This document shows, in pieces, positions 6,868-8,600 of a DNA stretch of 8,600 nucleotides. The notes beneath the pieces were generated by a model. It was not told the origin of the DNA. It made no database searches and saw only the letters and a list, made by a program, of their open reading frames with translations. Origin of the DNA: an uncultured Shinella sp. GTDB taxonomy: Bacteria > Pseudomonadota > Alphaproteobacteria > Rhizobiales > Rhizobiaceae. The stretch covers positions 1-8,600 of the forward strand of contig CAMLOC010000111.1 in the NCBI GenBank assembly GCA_946481465.1. Reading direction: 5' to 3'. Position 1 is the first letter of the stretch. Every line of letters starts with the position of its first letter. The position numbers and the translations under genes are program-made.

Positions 6868-7860
6868 TCATTGTCCTTGGTCTTGGGAGGCCTGGAGCCA
6901 GGCGCGGGCTTGCCCGTCGATCATCGCGACACGGCCGCCGTCATCGGAATCCATGTAGATGCCGAAGCGGCCCGCCTGCCGCTCATGGACGTAGCGCCGC
7001 AGCATGGAGCGCAGTTCGTGGGTCGCGATCGCCTCGTAGGGCAGATCGTCGACGGGGAAGAAACGCAGCGTGTCCGGCAATTCGACATCGGCGCCCTCGC
7101 CCGCCAGCCGCGCGCGATAGACGAGATAGCCGGGGTCGCTGTCGGCAACGTCGAAGACGGAATAAAGGAAGGTCTCCTCCGGCATCAGGCGCAACGCATC
7201 GCCGGCGTCGAGCACGAGCTGGCTGTCGGCCTTGCGGCGGCGGGCCGAAGGCAGCACCCAGCCGCCCTTGCCGTCGGCGCGCAGCAGAAGGCGGTCGCCC
7301 GCCTCCACGAGATAGCCGATGATCATGCCGTGCGCGGCAAGCCAGCCGGCCGGCAGCGGATCCTTGACGCTGGCATAGCGGCCGCGGCAGAAGCCGAGCG
7401 GCGCCGTCGGGCTGGTGCCGAAGGCCCGCACCCGGCCGATGAGAATGGCATGGTCGCCGGCGTCGATGGAAGTGTCGCGACTGCAATCGAACCAGGTGAG
7501 GCTGTCGGTCAGAACCGGTGCGCCGGTATGCACCGCATCGTGATTGACCGACTGGAACTTGTCGGGCGCCTTGGAGGCGAAGGTCGCCGAGACGCCGACC
7601 TGCCCTTCATGCAGGATATTCACCGCAAAGCAGTCCGCCCCGGTAAAGGCCGCGTAGCTGGAAGCCGACTTCGCCACGCAGACGAGCAGCAGCGGCGGGT
7701 CGAGCGAGACGGAGGTGAAGGAATTCGCCGTCATGCCGCGCGGCGTGCCGTCGGCATCGCGCGTGGTGATGACCGTGACGCCGGTGACGAAGGTGCCGAA
7801 TGCGCGGCGCAGCGCGATGGGATCGATCGGTGCGTCCGTTGTTGCCGCCTGATCCGCCAT
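6868..7860 (-). CDS. Flavin reductase fused to a degenerate Nudix-like domain
   Basis: A 330-residue, two-domain protein. Residues about 15-165 form an HpaC/RutF-type NAD(P)H:flavin reductase: RRAFGTFVTGVTVITT (18-33), GMTANSFTSVSLDPPLLLVCV (42-62), GDHAILIGRV (135-144) and PLGFCRGRY (154-162). This part should supply FMNH2 to the luciferase-like monooxygenase. Stand-alone reductases of this type are about 160-190 residues. Residues about 176-290 look like a Nudix fold: IIGYLVEAGDRLLL, then GGWVLPSARR, a helix ending RLMPEETFL (224-232), then strands and FFPVDDLP. The catalytic box is broken: the Glu after Arg is Leu and the Gly is Phe. Hydrolase activity is therefore unlikely, and a ligand-binding or docking role is possible. 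The start has GAGGAGGAG nine bases ahead. First gene of the enzyme unit, 95 bases after the regulator. Confidence 0.88.
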   Translation of the reverse strand: MADQAATTDAPIDPIALRRAFGTFVTGVTVITTRDADGTPRGMTANSFTSVSLDPPLLLVCVAKSASSYAAFTGADCFAVNILHEGQVGVSATFASKAPDKFQSVNHDAVHTGAPVLTDSLTWFDCSRDTSIDAGDHAILIGRVRAFGTSPTAPLGFCRGRYASVKDPLPAGWLAAHGMIIGYLVEAGDRLLLRADGKGGWVLPSARRRKADSQLVLDAGDALRLMPEETFLYSVFDVADSDPGYLVYRARLAGEGADVELPDTLRFFPVDDLPYEAIATHELRSMLRRYVHERQAGRFGIYMDSDDGGRVAMIDGQARAWLQASQDQGQ

Positions 7861-7869
7861 GCCCCGGTT

Positions 7870-7878
7870 CTCCTCCTC
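7870..7878 (-). promoter_or_regulatory. Strong ribosome binding site of the flavin reductase gene
   Basis: GAGGAGGAG on the minus strand, nine bases before the ATG at 7860. It is the strongest ribosome site in the window and fixes the start of the first enzyme gene. Confidence 0.75.
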
Positions 7879-7892
7879 GGTTCGTTACAGGC

Positions 7893-7918
7893 AAGCTATC
7901 CGCCGAAGACGGATGCTT
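7893..7918 (-). promoter_or_regulatory. Inverted repeat upstream of the enzyme genes; core shared with 3037-3053 (copy 1)
   Basis: On the minus strand AAGC-ATCCG (7910-7918) pairs with CGGAT-A-GCTT (7893-7902) around a seven-base loop, TCTTCGG, giving nine pairs with one bulge. The core at 7899-7913 recurs in front of the transporter genes with a two-base insertion. It lies between the regulator stop and the flavin reductase start, about 33-58 bases before that ATG. It could be an operator for the PucR-type regulator, or a weak hairpin ending regulator transcription; there is no T tract. No clear -35/-10 pair was found in this gap. Confidence 0.4.
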
Positions 7919-7955
7919 CTTCCTGCCGGGCAGAGGAGATGCGGGAAGAGTTCTG

Positions 7956-8600
7956 CTACGGTTCGCAGGAGCGTCCGCCGCCGAACGCATGATTGTCGAT
8001 GACCCCATGGAGGCGAAGCGCCAGCTCCACGGAAAAGCGCCGCTCCGGCGTTTCCACATCGATGCCGAAAAGCTCGCGGATCCGCGTCAGCCTGTAGCGC
8101 AGGGTCGTGACATGCAGGCCGAGGCGATCGGCGCAGGCCTGGCTGCGGCAGCCTTCCTCCAGATAGGCGGAAAGCGTTTCGAGATAGGGCGTGCCGTTCT
8201 CCCGGTCGTGCTCGGCGATCGCCCCGACGCTGTCGCGCACGAAGCTGCGCACGTCGCCAACATCCGCGGCAGAAACCAGCATGGGCAGCGGGCCGAAATC
8301 CTGCGTGGACAGCGCGCCCGTCAGGCCGAAGGAGCGGCCGATGCGGATCATCCGGCTGCACCGTTCCCAGGCCGCGGCATAGTCGTCGAGGCCGCTGCAG
8401 CGGTTTCCCGCCACCACGATCGGCGCCTCGCCGAGATAGCGGCCGAGTTCCTCGGCCATGCGGCGCATGAGCTTCGTCGTGCGCTCCTGCCGGGGGCTCG
8501 CATCATGCGCCATGAGGCAGACGACGCCGCCGTCGATGGCCACCAGCCCGGCCTCGACGGCGGCCTGCTGCAGGATGCGCGAGAGCGTGTGCTCGACATC
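7956..8600 (-). CDS. PucR/CdaR-type transcriptional regulator, C-terminal part
   Basis: The last 214 residues of a regulator whose N-terminus lies beyond the right edge; the reading frame is open to base 8600. The C-terminal part (RSQACADRLGLHVTTLRYRLTRIRELFGIDVETPERRFSVELALRL) is the helix-turn-helix typical of the PucR/CdaR family, where LxxHxxTLRYRLxRI is the hallmark. The preceding part (DGGVVCLMAHD, then GRSFGLTGALSTQDFGPLPMLV) resembles the GGDEF-like middle domain of these proteins. Members sense catabolic substrates and control purine, diacid, glycolate or amino-acid pathways. It lies 95 bases upstream of the enzyme genes in the same direction, so it probably controls them, though its ligand cannot be told without the N-terminal sensor domain. 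The GTG at 8543 is an internal codon, not the start. Confidence 0.88.
   Translation of the reverse strand, partial: DVEHTLSRILQQAAVEAGLVAIDGGVVCLMAHDASPRQERTTKLMRRMAEELGRYLGEAPIVVAGNRCSGLDDYAAAWERCSRMIRIGRSFGLTGALSTQDFGPLPMLVSAADVGDVRSFVRDSVGAIAEHDRENGTPYLETLSAYLEEGCRSQACADRLGLHVTTLRYRLTRIRELFGIDVETPERRFSVELALRLHGVIDNHAFGGGRSCEP

Noticed and set aside
5109..7322. 737-codon open frame on the + strand
   Set aside because: It runs opposite to the monooxygenase, aldehyde dehydrogenase and reductase genes, all of which have intact family motifs. Its translation is low-complexity and rich in Arg, Ala and Gly, as expected of a GC-rich antisense shadow.
3056..7860. Assignment of the unit as the Rut pyrimidine pathway
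   Set aside because: Oxygenase, hydrolase and flavin reductase classes are shared, but RutB and RutC types and a uracil permease are absent, and an aldehyde dehydrogenase, a CMD-family protein and an ABC importer are present instead.
7893..7918. Intrinsic terminator of the regulator gene
   Set aside because: The hairpin has no T tract on the minus-strand side and its core recurs before the transporter genes, so an operator-type element is as likely. It is reported as regulatory instead.
6520..7992. 490-codon open frame on the + strand
   Set aside because: It is antisense to the reductase and the start of the aldehyde dehydrogenase, has no recognisable domain, and shows a composition typical of a shadow frame.

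Overview
The window is GC-rich and densely coded, with short intergenic gaps and translationally coupled genes. The protein families and sequence style suggest an alphaproteobacterium, probably of the Rhizobiales (Rhizobium, Ensifer or Shinella type). This is inference from style and family content; no taxonomic marker is present.

Layout: a fragment of a zinc-type alcohol dehydrogenase ends at 224 on the + strand. A strong two-way hairpin terminator (231-259) separates it from everything else, and all remaining genes lie on the - strand. In their direction of transcription (right to left) these are: a PucR/CdaR-type regulator cut by the right edge (7956-8600); a flavin reductase fused to a Nudix-like domain (6868-7860); an aldehyde dehydrogenase (5352-6866); a luciferase-like FMNH2-dependent monooxygenase (4253-5329); an alpha/beta hydrolase (3438-4250); and a carboxymuconolactone decarboxylase-family protein (3056-3445). 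After a 148-base gap comes a polar-amino-acid-type ABC importer: binding protein (2074-2907), permease (1041-2015) and ATPase (304-1044).

The set reads as an uptake-plus-catabolism locus. A small, probably carboxylate-bearing solute would be imported by the ABC system. It would then be oxygenated by a two-component monooxygenase (reductase plus luciferase-like oxygenase), hydrolysed by the alpha/beta hydrolase and possibly the decarboxylase-like protein, and the resulting aldehyde oxidised by the dehydrogenase. The PucR-type protein is the likely local regulator. The substrate cannot be named from the sequence. The logic resembles oxygenase-initiated ring-opening or C-N-cleaving pathways such as Rut pyrimidine degradation, but the gene set is not Rut.

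The points most worth a second look are: the reductase-Nudix fusion with a degenerate Nudix box; loss of the usual amino-group-binding Asp in the binding protein; a near-identical inverted-repeat element in front of both the enzyme genes and the transporter genes; and a PcaD-like/PcaC-like overlapping gene pair. No RNA genes, insertion sequences, CRISPR arrays or phage genes were seen, and no gene-free stretch exceeds 300 bases. No convincing sigma70 or sigma54 promoter could be assigned by eye.
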